This document shows positions 63,738-64,000 of a stretch of DNA of 64,000 nt, piece by piece. Position numbers and translations under genes: made by a program. Position 1 is the first letter of the stretch; every line of letters starts with the position of its first letter. The notes beneath the pieces were generated by a model. That model did not search any database and was not told the DNA's origin. It was given only the letters and a program-made list of their open reading frames with translations. The DNA comes from Thermophagus xiamenensis (lineage in GTDB: Bacteria; Bacteroidota; Bacteroidia; Bacteroidales; Marinilabiliaceae): assembly GCF_900112795.1 (NCBI RefSeq), contig NZ_FONA01000013.1, positions 1-64,000 on the forward strand, read 5' to 3'.

Positions 63738-64000
63738 ATGGCGAAAATTGTTATTAAAGATTTATTGTTACGCACCCAGGTGGGCTTTAATCCTCATGAA
63801 GTGGGGAAAAAACAGGATTTACTGCTTAATATTACTATTGAATATACCACTCAGGGGGAAGAGGTGAGTGACATGCCTTCAGAAGCATTGAATTACAGGG
63901 ATATTTGTAAAAAAGTAATTGCATTGGTCGAAGGCAACCATTTTAATTTACTGGAGAAGGTGGCCAACGATGTGGTTGAACTTTTGTTTGCTGAGCCCAG
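63738..64000 (+). CDS. folB: Dihydroneopterin aldolase, N-terminal part, cut by right edge
   Basis: From the ATG at 63738 the frame reads MAKIVIKDLLLRTQVGF, then HEVGKKQDLLLNITIEY, LNYRDICKKVIALVEGNHFNLLE and KVANDVVELLF. This is the FolB pattern of GF..HE, the conserved Tyr in NYRD and the conserved catalytic region. At least 87 codons are present; the end lies outside the window. It would form an operon with the pteridine reductase-like gene in tetrahydrofolate synthesis. Confidence 0.9.
   Translation, partial: MAKIVIKDLLLRTQVGFNPHEVGKKQDLLLNITIEYTTQGEEVSDMPSEALNYRDICKKVIALVEGNHFNLLEKVANDVVELLFAEP

Noticed and set aside
1-64000. tRNA and rRNA genes
   Set aside because: No cloverleaf with a GTTC-type T-loop and no rRNA-like conserved block was noticed in the gene-free stretches; a dedicated tRNA/rRNA scan was not possible here.

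Overview
The window is a catabolic stretch of an AT-rich Bacteroidota chromosome, plausibly a free-living Marinilabiliales/Prolixibacteraceae-type bacterium. That assignment is inferred from gene content, not from a marker gene. Supporting signs are a SusC/SusD pair, a one-protein hybrid two-component system (HTCS), surface-lipoprotein signals, several TAnnTTTG-type -7 boxes and few Shine-Dalgarno sites. No rRNA, tRNA or CRISPR array was seen.

Layout. (1) 1-396: the start of a DUF772-type transposase that runs off the left edge. (2) 579-10660: an unnamed sugar-phosphate/2-oxo-compound cluster on the minus strand (lipoyl E2, fused E1, PHP hydrolase, then SDR, SorE-like reductase, fructose-6-phosphate aldolase) with a divergent GntR regulator. 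Identical TTGTAAATACAAG sites lie at both ends of the divergent region. (3) 10669-19659: an AraC regulator and a complete rhamnose operon rhaT-rhaA-kinase-tandem aldolase, followed by a GH2 hydrolase. (4) 19940-35965: a pectin/rhamnogalacturonan-type utilisation locus with HTCS, SusC, SusD, a surface beta-helix lipoprotein, GH105, PL1 and DUF4861. (5) 36211-50036: twelve minus-strand genes for uronate catabolism: uxaC, kdgK, kdgA, a mannonate-oxidoreductase SDR, a second PfkB kinase, a LarA-family nickel-pincer epimerase, gnd, a TRAP transporter, a LacI regulator and uxaE. They end at a strong terminator. (6) 50604-56294: LacI, a BNR_4 propeller protein (possible lyase), kduI, kduD and a second DUF4861 protein on the plus strand. 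(7) 56826-64000: housekeeping genes (FKBP, MnmD, MTA/SAH nucleosidase, nucleotidyltransferase, ECF sigma, fRMsr, pteridine reductase, start of folB).

How it fits together. PL1, GH105 and perhaps the BNR_4 and DUF4861 proteins cut rhamnogalacturonan or pectin outside the cell or in the periplasm. SusCD and TRAP import the products. Rhamnose goes through rhaT/A/B/D. Unsaturated uronate goes through KduI-KduD-KdgK-KdgA. Saturated uronates go UxaC, UxaE, then the SDR to mannonate.

The most interesting point is that no mannonate dehydratase (uxuA) is present in the window. Instead a LarA-family epimerase, a second PfkB kinase and 6-phosphogluconate dehydrogenase sit in the same array. This suggests a mannonate to gluconate to 6-phosphogluconate to ribulose-5-phosphate bypass. 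A second candidate for novelty is the GntR-controlled E1/E2 cluster. Intergenic regions carry a 74-bp palindromic repeat family, a second dispersed CATTAGT-rich element and two short elements with terminal inverted repeats.
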